The notes under the pieces: model-generated
Database searches by the model: none
What the model saw: the letters and a program-made list of their open reading frames with translations, nothing else
Told to the model about the DNA's origin: nothing
From: Roseibium sp.
GTDB lineage: Bacteria > Pseudomonadota > Alphaproteobacteria > Rhizobiales > Stappiaceae
DNA length: 33,369 bases
Direction of reading: 5' to 3'
Assembly: GCF_025698965.1 (NCBI RefSeq)
Contig: NZ_JAILWL010000012.1
Coordinates: 1 to 33,369, forward strand
Position numbers and translations under genes: made by a program
Part shown: one piece after another, positions 24,929 through 33,252 of the stretch
Numbering within the stretch: the first letter of the stretch is position 1
How the letters are laid out: each line of letters begins with the position of its first letter

Positions 24929-25948
24929 TCAGTCCTTGGTCGCTTCGAGATCGGCTTTCAGCTGTTCCAGGATGGCTTTACCGCTGTCACCGGTCATTTC
25001 AATGAACTTGGCTTCAACAGCTCCTGCAGCTTCCTTGAAACAAGCACGCTGTTCTTCGCTCAGAACAGTCACCGTCATTTCCGGCTTGGCATCCATGATC
25101 TTCTTAAGTTCCTGCTCCGCCAGACCTTTTTGGTAATCGACGATGAAGTCGTAGGCCGTTGCCGCGGCATCATTGACGACTTTCTGATCTGCCTCGCTCA
25201 GACCGTCGAAGAAATCCTTATTGGCCATCACCGCCGTGGTGAAGTTGTTGTGACCTGCATAAGTGATGTGATCCGTCACTTCGTAGATCTTGGTGGAATA
25301 AAGGAAGAAGGTGGGGTTTTCCTGACCCTGGATGATGTTGGTCTGCAGGCCGCCATAGACTTCTCCCCAAGGTAGCGGTGTCGGTGTTGCACCGAATGCC
25401 TTGTAGGATTCAACCAGCAACGGATTGGTCATGACTCGGAATTTGACTTCGTTCAGATCCTCACAACTGGTCACCGGCGACTTGGTGGTCATCGCCACTT
25501 CGCCTTCCGGGAACATCACCAGAAGTTCCAGACCCTGCTGGCTGTAAAGCTTCGTGAAATCCTCATTGATCGCCTTGCTCTGCTTGTAGAAGCGGCCGAG
25601 ATGATCCTGATCGGTCGGCAGCAGGTAGGGCACGAAAAACACCTGCGCTTCCGGAATAAGGGCTCCGGTGAACCCGGGCGACTGGTCAACGAATTGCAGA
25701 ATACCGGCCTGCGCCTGCTCCATGATATCTGCCGATTCCCCAAGCGTGCCATACGGGAACAGTTGAACCGTGTGATCGGAATTCTTTTCGATTTCTTCCT
25801 TGAATTTCTGCGCGTAGACGCCCTGCACCTCAGTCAGCGACTCTTCGAACGCATATTTCCATTTATCGGCATTGGCCGTCCCTGCACCGGCCACCAGAAA
25901 GGTCACTGCTGCTGCAGTCCCAAGGAGTTTTTGAATGTTCGACTTCAT
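24929..25948 (-). CDS. uehA: UehA, periplasmic ectoine/5-hydroxyectoine-binding protein (TRAP DctP type)
   Basis: A 339-residue solute-binding protein with signal peptide ([21 protein letters not shown], cleaved near ANA before DKWKY). The DctP features are visible: an early Glu in [15 protein letters not shown], the conserved Arg in [11 protein letters not shown] that clamps the ligand carboxylate, and the [22 protein letters not shown] region lining the site. It delivers ectoines to UehBC. The start at ATG 25948 is preceded by GGAGGAG; the frame is open nine codons further. The gene is first in the transport group after the regulator, behind a 266-base control region with a long inverted repeat. 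Confidence 0.93.
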   Translation of the reverse strand: MKSNIQKLLGTAAAVTFLVAGAGTANADKWKYAFEESLTEVQGVYAQKFKEEIEKNSDHTVQLFPYGTLGESADIMEQAQAGILQFVDQSPGFTGALIPEAQVFFVPYLLPTDQDHLGRFYKQSKAINEDFTKLYSQQGLELLVMFPEGEVAMTTKSPVTSCEDLNEVKFRVMTNPLLVESYKAFGATPTPLPWGEVYGGLQTNIIQGQENPTFFLYSTKIYEVTDHITYAGHNNFTTAVMANKDFFDGLSEADQKVVNDAAATAYDFIVDYQKGLAEQELKKIMDAKPEMTVTVLSEEQRACFKEAAGAVEAKFIEMTGDSGKAILEQLKADLEATKD

Positions 25949-26069
25949 TTGGATTTCTCCTCCAGTTTCACTCACCCGGCCGAATACCGCCTTGGCAGCG
26001 CAGCCAGGATTGCAATTGTCGACCCGAAGTCACCGACGCTTCAGGTCGGTATTTCCGGTCATTCCCCAT

Positions 26070-26138
26070 ATTGTTATGATTTTTAGAAACTGAAACAGAG
26101 ACAATAAATAGTCAATCCAAATATAAAATCATGACAAT
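26070..26138. repeat. Long inverted repeat (14-bp arms) upstream of uehA
   Basis: ATTGTTATGATTTT on the plus strand (26070-26083) is matched on the minus strand by ATTGTCATGATTTT (complement of 26125-26138), 13 of 14 identical. Arm centres are about 55 bp apart, near five helical turns. It lies in the uehA control region and is a candidate operator for EnuR or another dimeric regulator acting by looping. Confidence 0.65.
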
Positions 26139-26166
26139 TTTTGTGATCGACAGACAAATCCCCTGT

Positions 26167-26186
26167 CCGGTCACGCTTGTGACCGG
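26167..26186 (-). terminator. Hairpin after enuR
   Basis: CCGGTCAC-GCTT-GTGACCGG forms a perfect 8-bp stem with a 4-base loop, 28 bases past the enuR stop. In the enuR direction no U run follows, so it may weaken rather than stop read-through, leaving uehA mainly under its own promoter. Confidence 0.5.
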
Positions 26187-26214
26187 CCCGGTCTTGCTAC
26201 CGATTGAGGATCCC

Positions 26215-27600
26215 CTAGCTAAGGAGAGCTGGCTCCGGCTGGCTCCGGATAAGGCGCGAGATGATGGTGAGGCCGGTTTCGAGTTCGGATACGTTAACGC
26301 CACCGAGACAGATGCGCACTCCGACCATGGGATTGATGTCGGATGTCATGAAAGTCGACCCCGGGCCAACGGCAACGCCTTTGCGGGTCGCATGCGCCAC
26401 GAACCCTTCCTCGGTCCACGGCGCCGGCAGCGGCAGCCAGATATGCATGCCGGTCTCGGTTCCGTGGAATGGAATCCCTGCCAGAATTTTGCGCGCAAGT
26501 CGGTTTCGTTCCGCTAAAGCGACACTCTGCCAGCCACAGAGCCGTTGCGCGGTTCCGTCAGTTATCCAACGCGTGCCGATTTCTGCCATAAGTGCCGTCA
26601 CCATCCAGTTTGTCACCAGGTGACGGTTAGATGCTGCTGCCTCGTAAGCTTCCGGAACGACGAGAAACCCAAACCGCAGACCGGCCATGATGCATTTGGT
26701 CAGGCTGGTGAAATAGAAAGTCCGCTCGGGCGCAATGGCCGCAATCGGCACCGGACGCTCCGGCTGCAACGGCCCCCAGGCATCGTTCTCAATGATCAGC
26801 ACATCTTTTGCGCGGGCAATTTCAACGATTTCCGCCCGCCGCGTCTCAGACATCAGCGTCGCAGTTGGATTGAGGCCGGTCGGCATGAGGTAAAGCGCCT
26901 TCACACTTTCCTTTTCGCATTCACGGACAAAGGAGGCAGGAACAATGCCTTCCTCATCGATCGTCAGACCGCGCAAACGGAGACCGAGGTAGCGCGTCAA
27001 AGGCTTCAATGTGTGATGACCAAGCTCCTCGGTCAGGATCAGATCGCCTGGATTGGCCACGGTCATGAGGGCAACCGTCATGGCCGAAGTGTTGCCGTTG
27101 GTCAGCAAGAGACTTTGTGCATGTGGCCGCAGCCCGCAAAGCTCCAGCCAGGCAAAGGAAGGTTCGGAATACCGGCGCAGCGCACCCAGGGGGCGAAAAG
27201 ACGAGATCACCGATTGGGGCATATCGACACTCAAGGCAGCAAGTGCTTCGCACATCGCCTCTGAATGCAGGGTCTCAAAAACCGGTTTCAGCATCGAACA
27301 GTCGATCAATTCGCCCTGCTGCCGGTCTGGAAGAAAGGGGGTCTTCGTGTCGTTGCGCTCCAGGCGGACAAAGGTGCCCCGCCCGACTTCACCGGCAATG
27401 AACCCCCGACGGATCAACTCGTCATAAGCGCGGCTGACGGTCTGGACGCTGATATTCAGGTCATAGGCAAGGTCACGATGCGTCGGCAACCTGTCGCCGT
27501 TGCGCAGATCTCCGGCTTCCACCGCGCGGATTACCGCTTCCGCCAATGAACGGTATGCCGGACGTTTGAGATCTTCCGGTCTTGGGGGCCATATTGTCAT
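26215..27600 (-). CDS. enuR: EnuR, MocR/GntR-type regulator of ectoine catabolism
   Basis: A 461-residue transcription factor. Residues about 10-80 form a GntR winged helix-turn-helix (GDRLPTHRDLAYDLNISVQTVSRAYDELIRRGFI in part, then GRGTFV). The rest is a type I aminotransferase-like effector domain with TNGNTSAMTVALM, MPTGLNPTATLM, ENDAWG and the PLP lysine in SLTKC, which falls at residue 302. Published work on Ruegeria EnuR places the PLP-binding lysine at the same number. EnuR represses uptake and catabolic genes and is released by diaminobutyrate-type intermediates of ectoine degradation. It is encoded ahead of uehA on the same strand and divergent from asnC with a gap of about 55-65 bases. 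Confidence 0.94.
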   Translation of the reverse strand: MTIWPPRPEDLKRPAYRSLAEAVIRAVEAGDLRNGDRLPTHRDLAYDLNISVQTVSRAYDELIRRGFIAGEVGRGTFVRLERNDTKTPFLPDRQQGELIDCSMLKPVFETLHSEAMCEALAALSVDMPQSVISSFRPLGALRRYSEPSFAWLELCGLRPHAQSLLLTNGNTSAMTVALMTVANPGDLILTEELGHHTLKPLTRYLGLRLRGLTIDEEGIVPASFVRECEKESVKALYLMPTGLNPTATLMSETRRAEIVEIARAKDVLIIENDAWGPLQPERPVPIAAIAPERTFYFTSLTKCIMAGLRFGFLVVPEAYEAAASNRHLVTNWMVTALMAEIGTRWITDGTAQRLCGWQSVALAERNRLARKILAGIPFHGTETGMHIWLPLPAPWTEEGFVAHATRKGVAVGPGSTFMTSDINPMVGVRICLGGVNVSELETGLTIISRLIRSQPEPALLS

Positions 27601-27665
27601 GATTTATTGATGGCCTTTTTCGGGACAATTGACAAGCCTATAGCGCTGGCCCATTGATGGTATCC
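27601..27665. promoter_or_regulatory. Divergent promoter region between enuR and asnC
   Basis: The short gap must serve both strands. ATTGATGG occurs at 27606-27613 and again at 27653-27660, with a third ATTGA at 27628. MocR regulators commonly bind direct repeats, so this may be an operator. TTGACA at 27629-27634 could be a -35 for asnC but has no good -10 at normal spacing. Confidence 0.4.
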
Positions 27666-28166
27666 ATGGCTGCTATCAAACTTGACGACCGCGATATCAA
27701 GATACTCGCCCTTCTCACGAAAGAAGGCCGAATGTCCAAAGCCGCTCTTGCGGAAAAGGTCAACCTGTCTGCAACTCCATGCTGGGAACGGCTGAAGCGT
27801 CTTGAAAAAGCAGGGATCATTTCCGGATACCACGCAGAAGTGGAACTCAAGCTCATCGCACCGCACGTCTCGGCCTTTGTCATGGCCGAACTGGAAAACC
27901 ACCGGGCAGAAACCTTCCAGACATTCGAAGCTGCAATCGCACGTTACGACGAGATCACCGCTTGCTGGGCGATCGGCGGCGGATTTGACTACCTTTTACA
28001 GGTGGTTACGCACAACGTCGACACCTACCAGGCCTTGATCGACGAACTGCTCGGCTCGGGCACCGGGCTTGCACGCTACTTCACCTACATCGTCACCAAA
28101 CCGGTCAAGATCTCCGCAACGCCTCCCATCTCCCTTCTGCTGTCCGCAACGGATGAGAAGAACTGA
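27666..28166 (+). CDS. asnC: AsnC/Lrp-family regulator of ectoine catabolism (DoeX-like)
   Basis: A 166-residue Lrp/AsnC regulator: N-terminal helix-turn-helix (KLDDRDIKILALLTKEGR, ALAEKVNLSATPCWERLKRLEKAGII) and C-terminal RAM ligand-binding domain (APHVSAFVMAELE, ITACWAIGGGFDYLLQVVT). In ectoine clusters of Halomonas (DoeX) and roseobacters (AsnC) the homologue controls degradation genes, possibly sensing diaminobutyrate. Start choice is uncertain: TTG 27654, ATG 27657 and ATG 27666 are in frame and none has a good ribosome-binding site; 27666 matches the usual family N-terminus. It is followed by ssd after 115 bases. Confidence 0.9.
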   Translation: MAAIKLDDRDIKILALLTKEGRMSKAALAEKVNLSATPCWERLKRLEKAGIISGYHAEVELKLIAPHVSAFVMAELENHRAETFQTFEAAIARYDEITACWAIGGGFDYLLQVVTHNVDTYQALIDELLGSGTGLARYFTYIVTKPVKISATPPISLLLSATDEKN

Positions 28167-28281
28167 CTGCTATCGGACGAAAATGCAGAAGAATCTTCTG
28201 CATGGCGCTGCCGGTTCATCAGTTTCCTCTCCCCTTCCGAGACTACATTTCAGGCAATTCATCAACTTGACGAGGATTGCC

Positions 28282-29766
28282 ATGTCTGTCGCTAAACGCG
28301 CCCTGAAGGAAACAGATTGGGCATTGTCCCTACCAGAGCTGCTACGCCAGGACAGCTACATCGACGGCAGCTGGGTCCCCGGCCGGCCTTCGACAAGGAT
28401 TTCCGTCACGAATCCGGCAGATGGCTCTGTCCTCGGCGAAATTGCCGCCATGTCGTCAACCGAGAGCTTGCAGGCCGTCGACGCTGCGCAAGCCGCGTTT
28501 CCCAATTGGTCTTCATTGTTGCCACAGAACCGATCAGCAATCTTGAGACGCTGGTTCGAGCTGATCCTGCAGCACAAGGAGGATCTGGCTCTAATCATGA
28601 CGCTTGAGCAGGGAAAACCGATATCGGAAGCCCGAGGTGAAATCGATTATGGAGCTTCCTTCGTCGAGTTCTATGCCGAAGAGGCAAAGCGACCCAACAT
28701 CGAAAATGTCACATCCCACTTACCGGATGCGGAAGTTGAAGTCTGGCGCGAACCTGTCGGGGTTGCCGCACTGATCACACCGTGGAATTTCCCGTCCGCA
28801 ATGCTCACGAGAAAGGCAGCCGCTGCGCTTGCGGCAGGTTGTACGGTGGTGGCACATCCTTCGGGTGAAACGCCCTTTTCGGCGCTTGCGCTAGCCGAAC
28901 TGGCTGAACGCGCGGGCTTTCCTAAAGGCGTTTTCAACATTGTTACGGGAGACGCTGCAACCGTGGTCGGCGCCTGGATGAAAGACCCGAGGGTCCGGGC
29001 GGTCTCCTTCACAGGTTCGACCGGCATCGGCAAACTGCTCTACGGCCAGGCCGCAAGTACCGTGAAGCGACTGGTGCTCGAACTGGGAGGACATGCTCCC
29101 TTTATTGTTTTCCAGGACGCCGATCTGGACCAGGCAGTCGACGAAGCGATCAAGGCCAAATTCGCGACATCCGGTCAGGATTGTCTGGGGGCGAACCGCT
29201 TCTTTGTCGAACGGCCGGTCTACGAGGAATTCTGTCTACGCCTAGCCGAAAGAACGTCATGTCTCACTGTCGGACCGGGTCTTGTCGACCCTGAAATCGG
29301 TCCTCTCATGAATGACAAGGCGATTGAAAAGCAGGAAGAGCATGTTGCAGATGCGATCGCCCGCGGCGCCAGGCTTCTGACCGGTGGCAAGCGTCATGAC
29401 GCCGGACCGCTCTTTTATCAGCCGACTGTTCTCGCCGATGTTCCGGTGGATGCCCGGATCATGAGCGAAGAGACCTTTGGACCCGTTGCCGCGATCGCTC
29501 CCTTTGACACGGAAGATGAGGTTCTAAACCGTGCCAACGACACGGAGTACGGACTGGTTGCCTATGTTCACACCCAGGATCCGCGTCGTATCTACCGTGC
29601 CAGCCGGTCCCTGCAATTCGGGATGGTTGCCGTTAACCGCACCAAGGTCACCGGTGCTCCGATCCCCTTTGGCGGCATGAAACAATCCGGACTTGCCCGC
29701 GAAGGCTCACGCCTGGGGCTGGAAGCTTTCACCGACGTTAAATATGTGTGCCGTGACTGGGCCTGA
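28282..29766 (+). CDS. ssd: Aldehyde dehydrogenase of ectoine catabolism (Ssd/DoeC)
   Basis: A 494-residue NAD(P)-dependent aldehyde dehydrogenase. Key elements are TPWNFPSAMLTRKAAAAL (in part), FTGSTGIGKLL (cofactor loop), ELGGHAP with general-base Glu267, and SGQDCLGANR with catalytic Cys301 (the usual position is GQ-C; here D precedes the Cys). The C-terminal PFGGMKQSGLAREGS is standard for succinate-semialdehyde dehydrogenase-like enzymes. In the ectoine route it oxidises aspartate semialdehyde, formed from diaminobutyrate, to aspartate. Open frame runs upstream to 28069 within asnC, but ATG 28282 has GAGG six bases ahead and fits the family. The aminotransferase gene follows after 21 bases. 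Confidence 0.93.
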   Translation: MSVAKRALKETDWALSLPELLRQDSYIDGSWVPGRPSTRISVTNPADGSVLGEIAAMSSTESLQAVDAAQAAFPNWSSLLPQNRSAILRRWFELILQHKEDLALIMTLEQGKPISEARGEIDYGASFVEFYAEEAKRPNIENVTSHLPDAEVEVWREPVGVAALITPWNFPSAMLTRKAAAALAAGCTVVAHPSGETPFSALALAELAERAGFPKGVFNIVTGDAATVVGAWMKDPRVRAVSFTGSTGIGKLLYGQAASTVKRLVLELGGHAPFIVFQDADLDQAVDEAIKAKFATSGQDCLGANRFFVERPVYEEFCLRLAERTSCLTVGPGLVDPEIGPLMNDKAIEKQEEHVADAIARGARLLTGGKRHDAGPLFYQPTVLADVPVDARIMSEETFGPVAAIAPFDTEDEVLNRANDTEYGLVAYVHTQDPRRIYRASRSLQFGMVAVNRTKVTGAPIPFGGMKQSGLAREGSRLGLEAFTDVKYVCRDWA

Positions 29767-29787
29767 TATTATCAAAAGGAAAACCGC

Positions 29788-31158
29788 ATGTTGAGAAACG
29801 ATCATCTGGACCAGTGGGATCACGACCACTTTTTTCATCCCTCCACACATCTTGGCCAGTTCGCCCGCAGCGAAGCGCCCAATCGCATCATTAAAGGTGG
29901 CGAAGGCGTTTACATTCGAGATCGCGAAGGGGTGCAGCTGCTGGATGCCTTTGCCGGCCTTTACTGCGTCAATGTCGGTTATGGCCGCCAGGAAATTGCC
30001 GAAGCAATTGCCGAACAGGCCCGAGAACTCGCCTACTATCACTCTTATGTCGGTCACGGCACCGAAGCGTCCATCACACTTGCCAAGATGATTGCCGACC
30101 GGGCGCCAGCACATTTGAACCACGTCTATTTCGGCCTGTCGGGTTCAGATGCCAACGAAACCAACGTCAAGCTCGTCTGGTACTACAACAATATTCTCGG
30201 ACGGCCGGAAAAGAAGAAGATCATCTCCCGGTGGCGTGGATACCACGGTTCCGGTCTGGTAACCGGATCACTGACTGGTCTTGAACTGTTTCACAAGAAA
30301 TTCGATCTGCCGCTAGCGCAGGTTATTCACACGGATGCGCCTTACTATTACCGCCGAGGCGATGCCTCAATGTCCGAACAGCAGTTCTCCGACCATTGCG
30401 CGGCCGAACTTGACGCATTGATCGAGCGTGAAGGCGCCGACACGATTGCAGCCTTTATCGGCGAACCTGTTCTTGGAACCGGAGGCATCGTGCCGCCACC
30501 TGAAGGCTATTGGAATGCGATCCAGGCAGTATTGAAGAAACACGACATTCTGCTGATTGCCGATGAGGTCGTCACCGGGTTCGGAAGGCTCGGCAGCATG
30601 TTCGGCTCGGACCACTACGGGATGGAGCCTGACATCATCACCATTGCGAAAGGCCTGACCTCTGCCTATGCGCCCCTTTCCGGATCGATCATATCCGACA
30701 AAGTCTGGAAAGTGCTGGAACAGGGGACGGACGAAAACGGTCCCATCGGCCATGGCTGGACCTATTCGGCCCATCCGATCGGCGCCGCAGCAGGCGTTGC
30801 CAACCTTGAGCTGATCGACCGCCTTGGGCTTGTCAAGAATGCCGGAACTTCCGGCGCTTACCTGAACAAGGCCATGAGGGCAGCCCTTGCAGACCATCCC
30901 AAGGTTGGCGAAGTGCGCGGCGAAGGCATGCTGTGCGCCGTCGAATTCGTCAAGGACAAGGACGACCGGGTATTCTTCGACGCCTCTGAAAAAGTAGGCC
31001 CGTCCATCGCCGCTGCGCTGCTCGGCCACGGTGTGATAGCCAGGGCTATGCCGCAAGGAGACATCCTGGGCTTCGCGCCACCGCTGTGCCTGACGGAAAT
31101 TGAAGCCGATGCTGTCGTTGAAAAGACGCTACGAGCGGTGACCGAAGTCCTCGATTGA
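29788..31158 (+). CDS. atf: Diaminobutyrate aminotransferase of ectoine catabolism (Atf/DoeD)
   Basis: A 456-residue class III aminotransferase (PLP fold type I). The PLP lysine is Lys288 (TIAKGLTSAYAPL); LIADEVVTGFGRLGSMFG carries the pyridine-binding Asp, and FGLSGSDANETNVKL the phosphate-binding region. DoeD homologues transfer the side-chain amino group of L-2,4-diaminobutyrate to an acceptor such as pyruvate or 2-oxoglutarate, giving aspartate semialdehyde for the adjacent dehydrogenase. AAGGA lies eight bases upstream of the ATG. It closes the divergent plus-strand arm of the ectoine locus, right before a strong terminator. Confidence 0.93.
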   Translation: MLRNDHLDQWDHDHFFHPSTHLGQFARSEAPNRIIKGGEGVYIRDREGVQLLDAFAGLYCVNVGYGRQEIAEAIAEQARELAYYHSYVGHGTEASITLAKMIADRAPAHLNHVYFGLSGSDANETNVKLVWYYNNILGRPEKKKIISRWRGYHGSGLVTGSLTGLELFHKKFDLPLAQVIHTDAPYYYRRGDASMSEQQFSDHCAAELDALIEREGADTIAAFIGEPVLGTGGIVPPPEGYWNAIQAVLKKHDILLIADEVVTGFGRLGSMFGSDHYGMEPDIITIAKGLTSAYAPLSGSIISDKVWKVLEQGTDENGPIGHGWTYSAHPIGAAAGVANLELIDRLGLVKNAGTSGAYLNKAMRAALADHPKVGEVRGEGMLCAVEFVKDKDDRVFFDASEKVGPSIAAALLGHGVIARAMPQGDILGFAPPLCLTEIEADAVVEKTLRAVTEVLD

Positions 31159-31186
31159 GAACACAGCTTCAGAATCGGATTTTGAC

Positions 31187-31223
31187 GTCGGACGGCTCAC
31201 ACCGTCCGGCGTTTCTTTTTTTT
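31187..31223 (+). terminator. Rho-independent terminator of asnC-ssd-atf
   Basis: A 9-bp stem (31187-31195 with 31202-31210, one G-T pair) with a 6-base loop is followed by GTTTC and then eight T residues. It clearly ends the ectoine locus and separates it from the oxidoreductase genes. Confidence 0.92.
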
Positions 31224-31461
31224 GCAATTATGACGACCGAAGGCAAACCGGTATGTTCGCCTTCGCATCACAATTAAATCCCGCAGCAATCTCCGCAAAC
31301 ACAGCAATTGAGCCAGTTCGCCATTTTAGAAGGCGAAAGGTAATTCAGTATATTTCATTAAATAACATTCATTTTAAAACTCGAGACTTTACAAACAGGT
31401 ACATAATAAAATTCAATGTATACCGACGTACACTGGTTTACCGGCTTGAGAGGAGGCTGGC
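31224..31461. other. AT-rich spacer upstream of the oxidoreductase operon
   Basis: No gene is seen. The right half (31340-31430) is AT-rich and should hold the promoter; TCGAGA (31381-31386) and TAATAA (31404-31409) are 17 bases apart, a poor sigma-70 match. It ends in a perfect AGGAGG (31451-31456) five bases before the TTG start. Confidence 0.45.
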
Positions 31462-33252
31462 TTGAAACCGACAGATACCAGCAACCCGGAATATTTCCAT
31501 CGGGTTGTCGATTGTCAGTATGCATGCCCGGCGCACACGCCTGTTCCGGAATACATTCGGTTGATCGCGCAACAGCGCTACACCGATGCCTACATGATCA
31601 ATTGGGAGAGCAATGTCTTTCCCGGCGTGCTCGGGCGAACCTGCGACAGGCCCTGCGAACCCGCCTGCAGGCGCGGACGGGTCGAAGAGGAGCCAGTCGC
31701 CATCTGCCGTCTCAAACGTGTTGCGGCAGACCACAAGGATGACATTTCCAATCGATTGCCGAAGCCCGGCAACCCCAACGGAAAAAAGATCGCCCTGATC
31801 GGTGGTGGCCCCGCCTCGCTGACCGTGGCACGTGATCTGGCCCCCCTTGGATACGAGCTGCATCTCTTCGATGCTCAGGCCAAGGGCGGTGGCTTCATGC
31901 GCTCGGAAATTCCATCCTTCCGACTTCCCGAGACTGTGCTGGATGAAGAGGTTGGCTATGTGCTCGACCTCGGCATCGCTGCTACGTTCAACACATTCGT
32001 CGACAGCCTTCAAAGCGTGCTCGACAAGAACTACGACGCGGTTTTCATCGGCACCGGCGCACCGCGCGGGCGTGATCTGCCGGATCTTCCCGGTCGCAAG
32101 GAGGGCGACAAGAACATCCATATCGGGCTCGACTGGCTCGCCAATGTTGCCTTTGAACATGTTAAATCCGTCGGCAAGAAAGTGATCGTGCTCGGTGGTG
32201 GCAACACGGCGATGGACTGTTGCCGCACATCGCGCCGTCTCGGCGGGGAAGAAGTCAAGGTCATCGTCCGCTCGCCTTTCGCCGACATGAAGGCTTCGGA
32301 ATGGGAAAAGGAAGACGCCATTCACGAAGGCATCCCGATCCTCGACAACCACGTCCCGAAGGAATTTGTCATCGAAGGTGGCAAGCTCGTCGGCATGAGC
32401 TTCGAAAAGGTCAAGGCTGTCTACCACAAGGACAATCGGCGGGAACTGGTTCCGACTGGCGAAGACCCCGTCTTCGTTCCTTGCGATGACGTGTTGATCG
32501 CGATCGGGCAGGAAAACGCCTTTCCCTGGATCGAAGCATCGACAGGCGTGCATTTCTCCAGCCGCGGACTGCCACTGCTCGATTCACTGACCCTGCAATC
32601 GACACGGCCCGATGTCTTCTTCGGCGGTGACGCGGCTTTCGGTCCGGAAAACATCATCACTGCTGTTGCTCACGGTCACCAGGCTGCCGTTTCCATTGAC
32701 CTCTATTGCCAGGGCAAAGACCTGAAAGTCCGCCCGGCGCCCCATGTGAACCTTGTCAGTCAGAAGATGGGCATTCACGAGTGGAGTTACGACAGCGAAC
32801 CGGTCGACGACAAACGCGAAGCGGTGCCACTGGTCGAACTGGACAAGGCCTTGAAAAGCCGGACCCTGGAAGTTGAACTCGGTTTCGATCTGGAAACCGC
32901 CTTTCAGCAGGCCGAGCGCTGTTTGAACTGTGACGCACAGACCGTGTTCACCGCAAACAATTGCATCGAATGCGATGCCTGCACGGACATCTGCCCGACA
33001 ACCTGCATCAGTTTTGTTGAAAATGCGCCGGAACGGGAACTGAGGAAAAAGCTTCTGGTTCCGGCCACCAACAAGGAACAACCGATTTACGTCTCCGAGA
33101 AACTGCCCACAGGCAAGGTACTGGTGAAGGACGAGGATGTCTGCCTTCATTGCGGACTTTGTGCGGAACGCTGCCCGACCGCGGCGTGGGATATGCAGAT
33201 GTTCTTTTACAACACGGCCAAGGCGGCCCCCGATCTGGGAGGCGCAAAATGA
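31462..33252 (+). CDS. FAD/NAD(P)-binding iron-sulfur oxidoreductase, GltD/KorC-like subunit
   Basis: A 596-residue cytoplasmic electron-transfer protein. N-terminal Fe-S region: CQYAC (Cys18, Cys22) and CDRPCEPAC (Cys61, 65, 69), as in glutamate synthase small subunit and dihydropyrimidine dehydrogenase. Then an FAD Rossmann motif (IALIGGGPASLTVARDL, about residue 111), an NAD(P) motif (VIVLGGGNTAMDCC, about 241) and the second FAD motif FFGGDAAFGP. The C-terminus adds two bacterial-ferredoxin clusters (CIECDACTDICP; CLHCGLCAERCP). The start is TTG, supported by AGGAGG five bases upstream; no ATG fits. It overlaps the next gene by 4 bases (ATGA), a 2-oxoacid oxidoreductase alpha subunit, so it probably passes electrons between that enzyme and NAD(P), like KorC of Thauera/Magnetospirillum-type systems. 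The exact substrate is unknown. Confidence 0.88.
   Translation: MKPTDTSNPEYFHRVVDCQYACPAHTPVPEYIRLIAQQRYTDAYMINWESNVFPGVLGRTCDRPCEPACRRGRVEEEPVAICRLKRVAADHKDDISNRLPKPGNPNGKKIALIGGGPASLTVARDLAPLGYELHLFDAQAKGGGFMRSEIPSFRLPETVLDEEVGYVLDLGIAATFNTFVDSLQSVLDKNYDAVFIGTGAPRGRDLPDLPGRKEGDKNIHIGLDWLANVAFEHVKSVGKKVIVLGGGNTAMDCCRTSRRLGGEEVKVIVRSPFADMKASEWEKEDAIHEGIPILDNHVPKEFVIEGGKLVGMSFEKVKAVYHKDNRRELVPTGEDPVFVPCDDVLIAIGQENAFPWIEASTGVHFSSRGLPLLDSLTLQSTRPDVFFGGDAAFGPENIITAVAHGHQAAVSIDLYCQGKDLKVRPAPHVNLVSQKMGIHEWSYDSEPVDDKREAVPLVELDKALKSRTLEVELGFDLETAFQQAERCLNCDAQTVFTANNCIECDACTDICPTTCISFVENAPERELRKKLLVPATNKEQPIYVSEKLPTGKVLVKDEDVCLHCGLCAERCPTAAWDMQMFFYNTAKAAPDLGGAK

Larger units (their letters stand above)
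25949..26214 (-). promoter_or_regulatory. enuR-uehA intergenic control region
   Basis: This 266-base gap separates the enuR stop from the uehA start on the same strand. The middle (26070-26140) is strongly AT-rich against a GC-richer background and carries the long inverted repeat described separately; a hairpin lies on the enuR side. From published EnuR work, the ectoine-inducible promoter and EnuR binding site precede uehA, so this is the likely place. Exact -35/-10 boxes are not clear; TTGACT (26111-26116 on the minus strand) is a possible -35. Confidence 0.6.

Noticed and set aside
31438-32553. 371-aa minus-strand frame opposite the oxidoreductase
   Set aside because: It is antisense to FAD, NAD and Fe-S motifs that are clearly in the plus frame, and no domain is recognisable on the minus strand.
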